Positions 26,541 through 36,205 are shown, counted from the stretch's first letter. The stretch is DNA of 64,000 nt from Hyphomicrobiales bacterium (GCA_900473915.1 UCNG01000011.1:1-64000), one strand, 5' to 3'. Numbers and translations are program-made. The notes: generated by a model not told the origin, from the letters alone.

Positions 26541-28904
26541 TTGGCACGCCGTTTTTCCAAACCCGATACCGGTCGGTCCGCGCGGACCGAACGGCGTGCA
26601 GCCAAAGCAAAATCTGCCGATGGCAGTAGCGACCCCAATGCGTTTTTGCCCACGCGTGAAGAGGTTCTCAAATATATCGAGGAAAACCCTGATCGCGCAG
26701 GCAAGCGTGAACTGGCAAAAGCTTTCAACATCAAGGGCGATGCAAGGGTCTATCTGAAAGACCTTCTGCGTGAGCTTTCTGACGAAGGCCTTGTTGAAAA
26801 ACGTGCGCGCAGATTGTCCCGCCCCGGCGCGCTGCCTGCCGTGACTGTGCTTGATATTACCGGACGCGACGAAGATGGTGGTCTGCTCGGACGCCCGTCG
26901 GAATGGGATGAGGCCAATTATGGCAAACCGCCTGTCGTCCTGATCCGCCGCACTCGGCTGAACAAGTCCTCCGAAGGCGGTCCGGCGATCGGCGTCGGCG
27001 ATCGTGTTCTGGCAAAAATATTCCGCAATGAAGATCGCGACGGACCGGATTACACCGCCCGCGTCATGAAGCGTCTCGAACATCGCACGAATGCGGTGTT
27101 GGGCATTGTACGCAAGCTTGGCAATGGTGAATGGCGGCTTGATCCGGTAAACCGAAAGCAGCCGGAAGTGCAGCTCGCCCCCGGACATCTGGAAAATGCC
27201 GAAGCCGGAGACCTCGTGGAAGTGGACCTGATTTCCTCGCGTCGCCAGGGATTGCCGCGCGGCAAGGTCCGCCAAGTGGTAGGTTCGATCGACAGCGAGA
27301 AAGCCCTGTCGATGATTGCCATTCACGAGCATGAAATTCCGCATGTCTTTCCGGCTGAAGCACTGAGCGAAGCAGAAGCCGCCAAAGCAGCGACGATGGA
27401 GGGCCGCGAAGACTGGCGCGAGGTTCCGTTGCTGACCATCGATCCGGCTGATGCCAAGGATCATGACGACGCGGTATACGCGGAGCCGGACAAAGACCCC
27501 GCAAATCCTGGCGGCCACATCGTCATCGTTGCGATTGCTGACGTTGCCGCCTATGTCCGCCCTGATTCCGCACTGGATAGAGAAGCCCAGAAACGGGGGA
27601 ACTCGGTCTATTTCCCGGATCGCGTCGTGCCGATGCTGCCCGAGCGGATTTCCAATAATCTCTGTTCACTGCGTGAATTGGAAGATCGCCCTGCCCTTGC
27701 TGTTCGCATGGTTTTTGCGGCTGACGGACGCAAGAAATCGCACAAATTCCATCGCATCATGATGAAATCGGCGGCGAAACTTGCCTATTCGCAGGCACAG
27801 GCCGCGATCGACGGTGCGCCGGATGACAAGACCGCGCCCATTCTCGACAGTATATTGAAGCCGCTATGGAACGCCTATGCCGTGTTGAAGCGGGGGCGTG
27901 ACGCGCGTGAGCCACTGGAACTCGACCTGCCGGAAAAGAAAATCCTGCTTACGCCAGACGGCAAGGTAGACAAGGTAATCGTTCCGGAACGGCTTGATGC
28001 ACACAAGCTCATCGAAGAGTTCATGATCCAGGCGAACGTCGCTGCCGCGGAAACACTGGAAGCGCGCCGACAGCCCCTGATTTTCCGTATTCATGATGCG
28101 CCGGCGCTTGCCAAGCAGGAAACCCTGCGGGAATTCCTGCGCACGCTCGATCTTAGCCTCGCCAAGGGCGCCGAACTCCAGCCAGCACAGTTCAACCGAA
28201 TCCTTGAAGCCGTGGAAGGCTCTGACCATCAGGAACTGGTCAATCAGGTCGTGCTGCGCACGCAAAGCCAGGCGGAATACAGCCCTGACAATATCGGGCA
28301 TTTCGGCTTGCATCTGCATCGCTATGCACATTTCACATCGCCCATCCGGCGTTATGCCGATCTTATCGTCCATCGCGCTCTGATAAAGGCACTGGGCCTT
28401 GGAAGCGATGGACTGACTACGGATGAGGAAGCGCAGCTTGAGGAAATCTCTGCACTCATCTCCTCGACCGAGCGCCGCGCCATGCTGGCCGAACGTGAAA
28501 CAGTAGACCGTCTGATTGCCCATTTTCTGGCGGCCCATCTTGGCGACGAATATGAGGGACGTGTCACAGGGGTCACGCGGGCAGGTCTTTTCGTGAATCT
28601 TGCGACATATGGCGCGGATGGGCTGGTACCCATTTCAACTTTGGGTCATGAATACTATTTATATGATGAAGCGAACCACGCGATAGCCGGTGAACGGAGC
28701 GGTAAAGGCTTCCGGCTCGGTGATACAGTGACGGTTCGGCTCGTGGAAGCGCTCCCCGTTGCGGGCGCGCTTCGTTTTGAGATGGTTTCGGAACCGCATC
28801 CTCTGCCAATGTCGACCCGTTCGCATCATAAGGCAAGTCGAACGATGCGTGGGCGAAGAGGCAAACCCGCGGGCATTCCGCGTCAGAAGAGAAGAGGTCG
28901 CTGA
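26541..28904 (+). CDS. rnr: Ribonuclease R
   Basis: 787 residues, TTG start after GAGGAG. N-terminal helix-turn-helix (LAKAFNIKGDARVYLKDLLREL), cold-shock domains, RNB catalytic domain with metal-binding Asp 301, 307, 309 and 310 (DPADAKDHDDAVY), and a C-terminal S1 domain (GRVTGVTRAGLFVNLATYGADGLVP) with a basic tail. It degrades structured RNA 3' to 5' and works in tmRNA quality control. In operon with topA and the DUF983 gene. Confidence 0.96.
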   Translation: MARRFSKPDTGRSARTERRAAKAKSADGSSDPNAFLPTREEVLKYIEENPDRAGKRELAKAFNIKGDARVYLKDLLRELSDEGLVEKRARRLSRPGALPAVTVLDITGRDEDGGLLGRPSEWDEANYGKPPVVLIRRTRLNKSSEGGPAIGVGDRVLAKIFRNEDRDGPDYTARVMKRLEHRTNAVLGIVRKLGNGEWRLDPVNRKQPEVQLAPGHLENAEAGDLVEVDLISSRRQGLPRGKVRQVVGSIDSEKALSMIAIHEHEIPHVFPAEALSEAEAAKAATMEGREDWREVPLLTIDPADAKDHDDAVYAEPDKDPANPGGHIVIVAIADVAAYVRPDSALDREAQKRGNSVYFPDRVVPMLPERISNNLCSLRELEDRPALAVRMVFAADGRKKSHKFHRIMMKSAAKLAYSQAQAAIDGAPDDKTAPILDSILKPLWNAYAVLKRGRDAREPLELDLPEKKILLTPDGKVDKVIVPERLDAHKLIEEFMIQANVAAAETLEARRQPLIFRIHDAPALAKQETLREFLRTLDLSLAKGAELQPAQFNRILEAVEGSDHQELVNQVVLRTQSQAEYSPDNIGHFGLHLHRYAHFTSPIRRYADLIVHRALIKALGLGSDGLTTDEEAQLEEISALISSTERRAMLAERETVDRLIAHFLAAHLGDEYEGRVTGVTRAGLFVNLATYGADGLVPISTLGHEYYLYDEANHAIAGERSGKGFRLGDTVTVRLVEALPVAGALRFEMVSEPHPLPMSTRSHHKASRTMRGRRGKPAGIPRQKRRGR

Positions 28905-29365
28905 TGAGCACGCTAGAGGCCAATTCCGCACAAAATGTACAGGTTTTCGGCGGTGACAATTCCAAGGTTTCCCATCCGAAGCGCCCTTTGGGGGAAGCCA
29001 TGTGGCGCGGTTTTCGCGGACGCTGCCCACATTGCGGCGAAGGAAAGTTGTTCCGAGCGTTTGTGAAGCCGGTAGCAGAATGTTCTGTCTGTGGTGAAGA
29101 CTACACAGAGCAGCGAGCCGACGACCTTCCTGCCTATCTCACTATTCTGATCGTCGGGCACGTGGTTGTCGGCGCTTTCATGGGCGTCGAAGCAACAACC
29201 AATCTTCCTCTGTGGGCACATATGGCTATCTGGGGGCCCTTGACCGTCATCATGTCTCTGCTCCTTTTGCAACCGATCAAGGGCGCGACGATCGGCCTGC
29301 AATGGGCGCTTTACATGCACGGGTTCGGAGGCAAGGGCGAAGGTGAATATGGCGACGTGACCTGA
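28904..29365 (+). CDS. DUF983 membrane protein
   Basis: 153 residues; the ATG shares one base with the rnr TGA (TGATG). Near the N terminus it has a zinc-ribbon-like CPHCGEGKLFRAF...CSVCGEDY, followed by two membrane helices (YLTILIVGHVVVGAFMGV, MAIWGPLTVIMSLLLLQPI). This is the DUF983 family, conserved next to rnr in alphaproteobacteria. Function unknown; a link to respiratory-chain or membrane assembly is only speculation. Confidence 0.88.
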   Translation: MSTLEANSAQNVQVFGGDNSKVSHPKRPLGEAMWRGFRGRCPHCGEGKLFRAFVKPVAECSVCGEDYTEQRADDLPAYLTILIVGHVVVGAFMGVEATTNLPLWAHMAIWGPLTVIMSLLLLQPIKGATIGLQWALYMHGFGGKGEGEYGDVT

Positions 29366-29373
29366 ATGTCGGC

Positions 29374-30114
29374 GTGATTGTCATGTTTCAGCCTCCAATC
29401 CCGCCAACCAAAGCTGCGCGAGCTTTGCGACCGCGTGACGCCGCTTCGCTGCTACTTGTTGACAGGTCCGGCAGCAGTCCGCGGATTCTCATGGGCAGGC
29501 GCCATGCCAGTCTTGCTTTCATGCCGGGAAAATATGTTTTTCCTGGCGGGCGGGCCGATCCCGTGGACGGCGCCATCACTGCTTCGACTGAACTGAACGA
29601 TACCGATATTGTCAAACTGCTTGCAGGCATGGGTTCTCGAGCATCACCGCGCCGCGCCCGTGCGCTCGGTCTTTGCGCTATCCGTGAAACCTTCGAAGAA
29701 ACGGGGCTTCGCATCGGGCAATCAGCTTTAACACCGATTGCTTCGCCCGCGCACCATGACTGGTCTGCATTCCTCGACACTGGCCTGGCACCAGCACTGC
29801 ATAGCCTGCGTTATTTTGCACGTGCCGTAACACCACCGGACAATGTTCGCCGTTTCGATACCCGCTTTTTTATCGCCTTTCGCGATCATATACCGGAACT
29901 GGACCAGCAGCCACTCGTTCCCAGTGGTGAGCTGGAAGATCTGGACTGGGTTTCCATCGATCAAATCGATAGACTGGATGTTGCCCGTATTACTCAGGCT
30001 ATCCTGAAAGAAGCCCGCGTGCTTCTGATGGATACCGAAGCTGAACTGCCCGCCGCCTTGCCGGTGGTGCAATATTGCAAGCGGCATGGCCGCTTTGTGC
30101 GCGAAGTGATCTGA
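29374..30114 (+). CDS. NUDIX hydrolase
   Basis: 246 residues. Nudix box in the form GGRADPVDG...RALGLCAIRETFEETGLRIG, where the RE-x-x-EE-x-G core binds Mg2+. It hydrolyses a nucleoside diphosphate linked to some other group; substrate not predictable. GTG 29374 and ATG 29383 are both possible. The 3' end nearly touches the MFS gene, so they are likely in one transcript. Confidence 0.88.
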   Translation: MIVMFQPPIPPTKAARALRPRDAASLLLVDRSGSSPRILMGRRHASLAFMPGKYVFPGGRADPVDGAITASTELNDTDIVKLLAGMGSRASPRRARALGLCAIRETFEETGLRIGQSALTPIASPAHHDWSAFLDTGLAPALHSLRYFARAVTPPDNVRRFDTRFFIAFRDHIPELDQQPLVPSGELEDLDWVSIDQIDRLDVARITQAILKEARVLLMDTEAELPAALPVVQYCKRHGRFVREVI

Positions 30115-30119
30115 ACCCG

Positions 30120-31331
30120 ATGAATAAAGAAATCCAACCCGCCGATCTTGTCCCGCAAGAACCAGATGGCGGGCCGGCAGAGGGCCAGATGCATTGGCGC
30201 TCGCTCGCCGCCGCCATTGCCACAATCAGTGCGGTCGGCGCAGCGATTGGCCTGGGCATCCCCCTGTTGAGCGTTCTTCTTGAAAGCCGCGGCCACTCCG
30301 CAAGCCTGATCGGTGCGAATACGGCTGTTGCAGGACTCGCATCCATCGTTGCAGCTCCTCTTGCGGCGCCAATCGCTGCACGGCTGGGGGTTGTCAAAGC
30401 AATCTTCCTCATGCTCCTGATTGGAAGTGCCGCCTTTCTCGGCTTCCACTTCTTTCAGCCGCTGTGGGCATGGTTTGCGCTCCGCATCGTCCTGCATTTC
30501 GCGCTGACCGTGCTTTTCGTGCTGTCAGAATACTGGATCAATGCCTCTGCCCCGCCGGAAAAGCGTGGACTGGTGCTCGGAATCTATTCCACATCCCTTT
30601 CTCTGGGTTTTGCGCTCGGGCCGTGGCTGTTCTCGAAAATCGGAAGTACCGGCGGGCTGCCTTTTTATGTCGGCTTCGTCATCATCATGATCGCCCTCAT
30701 ACCGGTTGCATTTGCATGGCGGGATAGCCCCGACTTTGAGGAAGGCGAACACGTCCCTTTCCTTCCTTTTATTTTCGCTGTGCCAACCGCAACGATGGCG
30801 GTCTTCGTTTTTGGTGCTGTGGAAACCGGCGGCTTTGCCCTTTTTCCGGTCTTCGGCGCGCGTATCGGATATCCGGAAGCCGATGCAGCCCTGCTGCTTA
30901 CGATGATCGGCCTTGGCAATGTCCTGATGCAGATCCCATTAGGCATTGTCAGTGATCGTATTTCGGACCGCCGCAAGCTTCTGCTATTCTGTGCCACCAC
31001 CGGCCTGATCGGCATGATCGCTCTGCCCTACCTCATGCAGCACTGGTATCTCATGGCTGGCATCCTGTTCCTTTGGGGCGGCGTGGTCGCAGGGCTCTAT
31101 ACGATCGGCCTTGCACATCTTGGTTCGGAACTGACCGGGCGTGAGCTTGCGTCCGCCAATGCTGCCTTTGTGTTCTGCTACGCCATTGGCATGCTTGCCG
31201 GGCCGCAGGCCGTTGGCGTCGGCATGGATATGCTCGGACCGAAAGGATTCCCGGCTACTCTCGGTGCGTTTTTTGCAGCATATGCGCTCTTTGCAGCAGG
31301 AAGGCTGCTTTTGCGGAAGAAGCGGGCTTGA
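30120..31331 (+). CDS. MFS transporter
   Basis: 403 residues from ATG 30120, just after the NUDIX stop; an in-frame start at 30075 would overlap it. Twelve hydrophobic segments, the loop-2/3 style motif (LAAPIAARLGVVKAIFL) and the second-half copy GIVSDRISDRRKLLLF. Resembles the sugar/drug efflux YcaD-type subgroup (FPVFGARIGYPEADAALLLTMIGLGN). Substrate unknown. Confidence 0.87.
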   Translation: MNKEIQPADLVPQEPDGGPAEGQMHWRSLAAAIATISAVGAAIGLGIPLLSVLLESRGHSASLIGANTAVAGLASIVAAPLAAPIAARLGVVKAIFLMLLIGSAAFLGFHFFQPLWAWFALRIVLHFALTVLFVLSEYWINASAPPEKRGLVLGIYSTSLSLGFALGPWLFSKIGSTGGLPFYVGFVIIMIALIPVAFAWRDSPDFEEGEHVPFLPFIFAVPTATMAVFVFGAVETGGFALFPVFGARIGYPEADAALLLTMIGLGNVLMQIPLGIVSDRISDRRKLLLFCATTGLIGMIALPYLMQHWYLMAGILFLWGGVVAGLYTIGLAHLGSELTGRELASANAAFVFCYAIGMLAGPQAVGVGMDMLGPKGFPATLGAFFAAYALFAAGRLLLRKKRA

Positions 31332-31414
31332 CTTTTCGCCGCCAATACGTAGTGTCGCGCCAAATTTCCGCTGCCGGATGAGATTACCGGAATCGCTGGA
31401 GGTTTCCATCCATT

Positions 31415-31462
31415 GAGCATGATCCCGAAGATTGGGAACCGGTTTTCGGCAAGATCATGCTC
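31415..31462. repeat. Rhizobial intergenic palindromic element
   Basis: GAGCATGATC (31415-31424) and GATCATGCTC (31453-31462) are exact inverted ends; between them lies the sequence CCGAAGATTGGGAACC followed by GGTTTTCGG. The element AGCATGATC...AACCGGTTTTCGG...GATCATGCT is a widespread extragenic repeat in Rhizobiales. It lies between the MFS gene and rpmG and may form a hairpin in the transcript. Confidence 0.7.
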
Positions 31463-31491
31463 CGGCAAAGATACAGAGCAGGTAATTCGAT

Positions 31492-31659
31492 ATGGCCAAG
31501 GCTACGACGATCAAGATCAAGCTTTTGTCGACCGCTGACACCGGCTTCTTCTACGTAACGAAGAAGAACAGCCGCACGATGACGGAAAAGATGACAAAGA
31601 CCAAGTACGACCCGATTGCGCGCAAGCACGTCGAGTTCAAGGAAACGAAGATCAAGTAA
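31492..31659 (+). CDS. rpmG: 50S ribosomal protein L33
   Basis: 55 residues: [55 protein letters not shown]. This is the alphaproteobacterial L33 without the zinc-binding Cys, so it is the C-minus, zinc-independent type. It sits alone between the palindromic repeat and a strong terminator. Confidence 0.97.
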
Positions 31660-31696
31660 TTCGTTTCCAGTCGTCATCGACAAGACGATTGAAATC

Positions 31697-31725
31697 AAAA
31701 GCCGTCTCCCTCGAGACGGCTTTTT
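31697..31725. terminator. rpmG/pleD bidirectional terminator
   Basis: AAAAGCCGTCTC, a short loop, GAGACGGCTTTTT. A strong stem with A- and T-runs on either side between convergent rpmG and pleD. Confidence 0.9.
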
Positions 31726-31746
31726 GTTTTCTTCGCCGTTCACCAC

Positions 31747-33132
31747 TCAGGCGGCTGAGGAGACGATGCGGTTGCGGCCATCTTTCTTTGCCTGATAGAG
31801 CGCAGCATCCGTCCGGGAAAAAAGAGCCTCGGCGCTGTCCCCCATCAGCCTCAGCCCTGCAATGCCCATGCTGATTGTCAGATTAACCTTGTGCTTGCCA
31901 TTCGCAACAACAAAGGGTGTTTTCGACACGGCACTTCGTATTCGCTCTGCGACAGCCCTTGCGGCCTCCACATCGCTGTCTGGAAGCACCAGAACGAACT
32001 CCTCCCCGCCATAGCGGCACATAAGATCCATAGCGCGAATATTCTTTCGCAACCGTGCTGCAAACTCGCGAAGAACATCATCACCCGCATCATGCCCGTA
32101 TTGATCGTTGACGCATTTGAAGTGATCGAAATCGAGCATAATAACAGACAACGGCCGCTCACGCCCCATCGCGCGTGTCAGCAGGACCGGCATATGCATA
32201 TCGAGGTAACGCCGGTTATGCAGCCCCGTCAGACTGTCCGTTACCGCCATGGTGATGGTGCGATTGAGGCTTTGCCGCAAAAGATCATTATAGCACTTCC
32301 GCTTGATCTGGGTCCGCAAGCGTGCAAACAACTCCAGCTTTTCCAGCGGACGCATGAGATAGTCGTTTACCCCCAATTCCAGCGCACGTACCACAAGCGC
32401 CCCCTCGTCCTCCCGAACGACGAGAATGATCGGCACCAGCCGTGTGCGCTCTATGGTTCGTAACTGCGAGCACAGACGCAACGGATCATAATAAGTGAAA
32501 TTGGCTGAAACGACGATGCTATCGTAATCGGTATCGATCGCACGTATCAGAGCCGTATTGGCGTCACTGGCTACGTCGACGCGATAAACCTCACCCAGAA
32601 TGAGGCGAAGGCGCGCCGCGGCGAGTTCATCCTCATCAACGACGAGAATCCGGGCTACTTCATCCTTATCGACATAATTCCCGCCCATCTTGCTCGCCAG
32701 GAGCGTTTCCACTTCAGCATCCGCGACTGTACCTGTTCGTTGAAAAAGCTCGTCAGAGACCAATTTCAGGCGAGCCAGGCTCTTTACACGCGATATAAGC
32801 TGAAGATCACTGACCGGTTTGGAAAGAAAGTCGTCGGCACCAGCTTCGAGCCCCCGAATCTTGTCCTCGGCGCCATTGAGCGACGTTACCATGACGACAG
32901 GAATATTCGCTGTACGAGGATCGTCCTTTAAGCGGCGACATACTTCAAAACCGTCCATATCCGGCATCAATATGTCGAGCAGGACAACGTCGATCTGGCC
33001 ACCCAGACAAATTTCTATGGCTTCAGGCCCGCTATAGGCCGTTACGACCTCATAATATTCGGAGAGGAGCCTCGCCTCGAGGAGCTTTACATTGGAATCC
33101 ACATCGTCAACGACGAGAATTCGTGCAGTCAT
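31747..33132 (-). CDS. pleD: Response regulator diguanylate cyclase PleD
   Basis: 461 residues: receiver domain 1 with phospho-acceptor Asp 53 (VVLLDILMPDMDG), a second receiver-like domain (about 150-275) and a GGDEF domain with GGEEF near 371 (MCRYGGEEFVLVLPDSD). The product-inhibition motif RAMD lies five residues before it. PleD makes c-di-GMP at a cell pole in response to phosphorylation and couples the cell cycle to surface and motility transitions. Directly downstream of divK. Confidence 0.95.
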   Translation of the reverse strand: MTARILVVDDVDSNVKLLEARLLSEYYEVVTAYSGPEAIEICLGGQIDVVLLDILMPDMDGFEVCRRLKDDPRTANIPVVMVTSLNGAEDKIRGLEAGADDFLSKPVSDLQLISRVKSLARLKLVSDELFQRTGTVADAEVETLLASKMGGNYVDKDEVARILVVDEDELAAARLRLILGEVYRVDVASDANTALIRAIDTDYDSIVVSANFTYYDPLRLCSQLRTIERTRLVPIILVVREDEGALVVRALELGVNDYLMRPLEKLELFARLRTQIKRKCYNDLLRQSLNRTITMAVTDSLTGLHNRRYLDMHMPVLLTRAMGRERPLSVIMLDFDHFKCVNDQYGHDAGDDVLREFAARLRKNIRAMDLMCRYGGEEFVLVLPDSDVEAARAVAERIRSAVSKTPFVVANGKHKVNLTISMGIAGLRLMGDSAEALFSRTDAALYQAKKDGRNRIVSSAA

Positions 33133-33155
33133 GATGCCCCTCGCCCCAATCTTCG

Positions 33156-33527
33156 CTAAGCGTCGCCCAAATAGGATTTTATTGTTTCTATAAAGCGGGG
33201 CACGGATATTGGCTTGGATATATAGGCCTCACAGCCGCCCTGCCGAATACGTTCCTCGTCGCCCTTCATGGCAAATGCAGTTACGGCGATAACCGGAATA
33301 TGCCGAAGCTCATCATCATCCTTCAGCCATTTCGTGACTTCCAGCCCCGACACTTCGGGAAGCTGAATGTCCATGAGAATCAGATCGGGGCGATGCTCAC
33401 GCGCCAGATCCAGCGCCTCAAGTCCGTTTCTTGTCCGAATGGTCTCATATCCGCTGGATTCGATAAGATCGCGAAACAACTTCATATTGAGTTCGTTGTC
33501 TTCGACAATCATCACGCTTTTCGGCAT
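33156..33527 (-). CDS. divK: Single-domain response regulator DivK
   Basis: 123 residues, only a receiver domain: [16 protein letters not shown] with acidic pocket, Asp 53 ([12 protein letters not shown]), Thr/Ala switch ([14 protein letters not shown]) and Lys in AYISKPIS. DivK is the essential alphaproteobacterial cell-cycle regulator phosphorylated by PleC/DivJ/PdhS kinases and controlling CtrA. The divK-pleD order is the conserved one; 23 bases separate them. Confidence 0.95.
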   Translation of the reverse strand: MPKSVMIVEDNELNMKLFRDLIESSGYETIRTRNGLEALDLAREHRPDLILMDIQLPEVSGLEVTKWLKDDDELRHIPVIAVTAFAMKGDEERIRQGGCEAYISKPISVPRFIETIKSYLGDA

Positions 33528-33742
33528 CGACTATTCCTTGGTCTTATTCCCTACAGCAGCCTGGCATTTGCTCGATCTCTTTATCGACTAATGGACTGAG
33601 ATACACCCCCAGAAAGCCCCCACCTTTCAGACTGCAAATAGTTTAACCTCATTTCATTGATGAAAGGCAAATAATTCCGTTGTTCCTCGGCAGAGCGACC
33701 GTTACACATTCGGCGAAGCAACCGAAAAAGCGGAGAAACCAC

Positions 33743-34030
33743 ATGAAAACGCTGATGAGCCAGGCGGATGCGGAAGCGATCGCCATTGAAGCGTTGGCGT
33801 GGCTGGCGCAAGACAAGGATCTGCTGCCTCGCTTTCTCGCTCTGACAGGCATAGAGGCTGCGTCGATCCGGCAGGCAGCTCGCGAACCCGGCTTTCTCGC
33901 CGGCGTCCTGCAATTTTTCCTGGCCCACGAACCGACATTGCTGCGCTATTGCGAGGATGCGAGCCGCGATCCGTCCACAATCGAGAAAGCCCTGTCCTGC
34001 CTGCCGGGCGGGCAGAACCAGCATCTTTAG
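33743..34030 (+). CDS. DUF3572 family protein (95 aa)
   Basis: ATG 33743 (MKTLMSQADAEAIAIEALAW) follows CGGAGAAACC; a longer frame from 33680 is not supported. The composition and blocks (LAQDKDLLPRFLALTGIEAASIRQAAREPGFLAGVLQFFLAHEP) match the small helical DUF3572 family found beside divK/pleD in Rhizobiales. Function unknown. It diverges from divK and converges with rnk. Confidence 0.82.
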   Translation: MKTLMSQADAEAIAIEALAWLAQDKDLLPRFLALTGIEAASIRQAAREPGFLAGVLQFFLAHEPTLLRYCEDASRDPSTIEKALSCLPGGQNQHL

Positions 34031-34054
34031 AAGCAGGGTCCAAAACCCCACGGC

Positions 34055-34080
34055 AAAGCCCGGCCAAGCCGGGCTTTCTT
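34055..34080. terminator. Bidirectional terminator between DUF3572 gene and rnk
   Basis: AAAGCCCGGC, loop CAA, GCCGGGCTTT: a perfect 10-bp stem between the two convergent genes. Confidence 0.88.
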
Positions 34081-34085
34081 GTTGG

Positions 34086-34514
34086 TTATTCAGCAGCGGG
34101 AGTTGCCGTAGCAACTTCAACTTCGTTCGAAACCGATATAACGTTCAATTCGTGCTGCTTGCCATCGCGCGCCGTCCAGGAAATCGACTGGCCCGGGGCG
34201 AGACCGATCAGCGCTGTACCGATGGGCGTGAGAATCGAAATCTTGCCCTGCGCAATATCCGCTTCGCCTGGATATACGAGCGTTACCCGGCGATCCTGCC
34301 CGTCTTTGGAGCGAAACTCCACAGTGGAGCCCATGTGAATCACATCCTGCGGCAAGCGCTTCGCAGGCACGACTTTTGCACGGTCAAGCTCGGCCATCAG
34401 TTCCTCGGCGATCTCTTCCTGACGCTCCGAAACATTGTTGGCCAACCCCATCAGGCGTTCATAGTCGACTTCGCTGACGACAATATTGGGCTTCTTGCGA
34501 TTCTTTCCGCTCAT
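34086..34514 (-). CDS. rnk: GreA/Rnk-type RNA polymerase-binding regulator
   Basis: 142 residues. A short N-terminal helical hairpin (DYERLMGLANNVSERQEEIAEELMAELDRA) is followed by a GreA/B C-terminal FKBP-like domain (VRRVTLVYPGEADI...ILTPIGTALIGLAPGQSISW). The shortened coiled coil distinguishes Rnk from GreA. Rnk in E. coli is called regulator of nucleoside diphosphate kinase and competes with Gre factors for the RNA polymerase secondary channel. The Ala/Thr-rich tail is not conserved. Confidence 0.85.
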   Translation of the reverse strand: MSGKNRKKPNIVVSEVDYERLMGLANNVSERQEEIAEELMAELDRAKVVPAKRLPQDVIHMGSTVEFRSKDGQDRRVTLVYPGEADIAQGKISILTPIGTALIGLAPGQSISWTARDGKQHELNVISVSNEVEVATATPAAE

Positions 34515-34867
34515 GGCGAGTGCTCACTGCTGTTGAAAGGTAATAAAACTCCGCGCCGTTCCGGCACGAAACTTGTTCAGATTGATTTTTGGTGAAAGCG
34601 CTTATCTTAAATCCGCTTTTTTTTAAAAAGCGGCGAACCATCCCCCCGGAGTTCCCCTGCGCTAGGCAGAACTCGAGGGTAGCTATCCCGTGATCGGATG
34701 AACCCGATGGAGTATGGATGCAAAATGGCTGTTCATGCTGCTAAACTTGGTGATATTCCCGGCAATGTCAAGTGTAAGACCCCGCAGGTCATATATCCCC
34801 ATGGCACTTCGGGCTTTCGATGCTATAAAAGGATGTTCCTTTTATGTTCATCAGACGGTTCGTCCTC
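34515..34867. other. Structured intergenic region between rnk and dinB
   Basis: 353 bases without a gene. CCGCTTTTT/AAAAAGCGG (34613-34633) is an A/T-rich hairpin. After it GAGTTC/GAACTC (about 34652-34677) and ATCGG/CCGAT (about 34694-34709) are further stems, so a short structured RNA is possible. No known RNA family recognised. LexA-type sites expected for dinB were not seen with confidence. Confidence 0.35.
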
Positions 34868-36205
34868 ATGGCTGACACCAGCGCACCCAACAGTCCGGAA
34901 AAAGGTGTATGCCGCGATTGCCTCGCGCCGCAGAAATCTGACACCGTCAGGCGCTGCCATGCATGCGGCAGCCCGCGGCTTCTTCGCCATAAGGAGCTTT
35001 ATAAACTCTCCCTCGCTCACATTGATTGCGACGCGTTTTACGCCTCGGTTGAAAAGCGGGATAATCCGGAACTCCGGGACAAGCCGCTCATCATCGGCGG
35101 TGGAAAGCGAGGTGTCGTGTCCACCGCTTGCTATCTCGCCCGTATTCACGGCGTGCGATCTGCAATGCCCATGTTCAAGGCGCTTGAACTGTGTCCGAAT
35201 GCGGTCGTCATCAAGCCGAACATGGAAAAATATGTTCGCGTTGGCCGCGAAGTGCGGCAGATGATGCGTGACCTGACGCCACTCGTCGAACCTCTGTCCA
35301 TTGACGAAGCTTTTCTGGATCTCAGCGGCACTGAGCGTTTGCATAAAGCGCCGCCTGCCATTGTTCTCGCCCGCTTCACCAAGCGGGTGGAAGACGAAAT
35401 CGGCATCTCTGCCTCGATAGGGCTATCCTACTGCAAATTTCTGGCCAAGGTTGCATCAGATATCGAAAAGCCCCGCGGCTTCTCGGTTATTGGCGAAGCG
35501 GAGGCATTGGCTTTCTTGCGGGATCGATCCGTCAGCACGATATGGGGAGTCGGCAAAGCCTTTGCAGCCAAGCTGGAAAGCGACGGCATCCGGTCTATTG
35601 GCCAATTGCAGACGATGGAAGAAACTGCGCTTATGAAGGCCTATGGCACGATGGGACAGCGTCTCTACCGCCTGTCCCGTGGACAGGACAGCCGCAAGGT
35701 TGAGCCGGATCACGATATGAAAAGCGTCTCCGCAGAGACAACCTTCAATAAAGACCTCTCGGAAGCTCGCGATCTCGTGCCGATTCTTCGTGCACTCTCC
35801 GAAAAAGTCTCGCGACGACTGAAAGCAAGTGAAATAGCTGGACGCACTGTTGTTCTGAAGCTGAAAACACATGACTTCAAGTCGCGTACGCGCAATCGCC
35901 AGCTTTCCGACCCAACCCAGCTCGCAGACAGAATCTTTCGACATGGATTGCAACTCCTTGAAAAGGAATTGGATGGAACGCGATTTCGTCTGCTTGGAAT
36001 CGGGGTTAGCGAACTTTCTTCAAGCGATCGCGCTGATCCTCCCGATCTCGTAGACGCTCAAGCCACCAAACGCGCCGTCGCCGAAAATGCCGTTGACCGA
36101 CTGAGAAACAAATTTGGACTTAGCGTTGTAGAAACTGGCTATACCTTCTCAAAAGGCAATCTCGCACGCCCCCAGATGCCGCCAGATCGGGACGATCAGC
36201 AATAA
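34868..36205 (+). CDS. dinB: DNA polymerase IV with N-terminal zinc ribbon
   Basis: 445 residues from ATG 34868 (MADTSAPN); ATG 34844 is an alternative. Y-family polymerase: first acidic motif [30 protein letters not shown], second motif [12 protein letters not shown], thumb helix-hairpin-helix ([19 protein letters not shown]), and little-finger domain to the end. Residues 15-33 form a CxxC...CxxC pair (CRDC, CHAC) before the catalytic core, an extension seen in some Rhizobiales DinB. Error-prone translesion synthesis. Not flanked by other SOS genes. Confidence 0.93.
   Translation: MADTSAPNSPEKGVCRDCLAPQKSDTVRRCHACGSPRLLRHKELYKLSLAHIDCDAFYASVEKRDNPELRDKPLIIGGGKRGVVSTACYLARIHGVRSAMPMFKALELCPNAVVIKPNMEKYVRVGREVRQMMRDLTPLVEPLSIDEAFLDLSGTERLHKAPPAIVLARFTKRVEDEIGISASIGLSYCKFLAKVASDIEKPRGFSVIGEAEALAFLRDRSVSTIWGVGKAFAAKLESDGIRSIGQLQTMEETALMKAYGTMGQRLYRLSRGQDSRKVEPDHDMKSVSAETTFNKDLSEARDLVPILRALSEKVSRRLKASEIAGRTVVLKLKTHDFKSRTRNRQLSDPTQLADRIFRHGLQLLEKELDGTRFRLLGIGVSELSSSDRADPPDLVDAQATKRAVAENAVDRLRNKFGLSVVETGYTFSKGNLARPQMPPDRDDQQ

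Noticed and set aside
25704-27518. 604-codon reverse-strand frame over topA/rnr
   Set aside because: It lies antisense to two well-supported genes with clear domains; its translation is low-complexity (Phe/Arg/Gly-rich) with no recognisable motif. Typical antisense shadow in GC-rich DNA.
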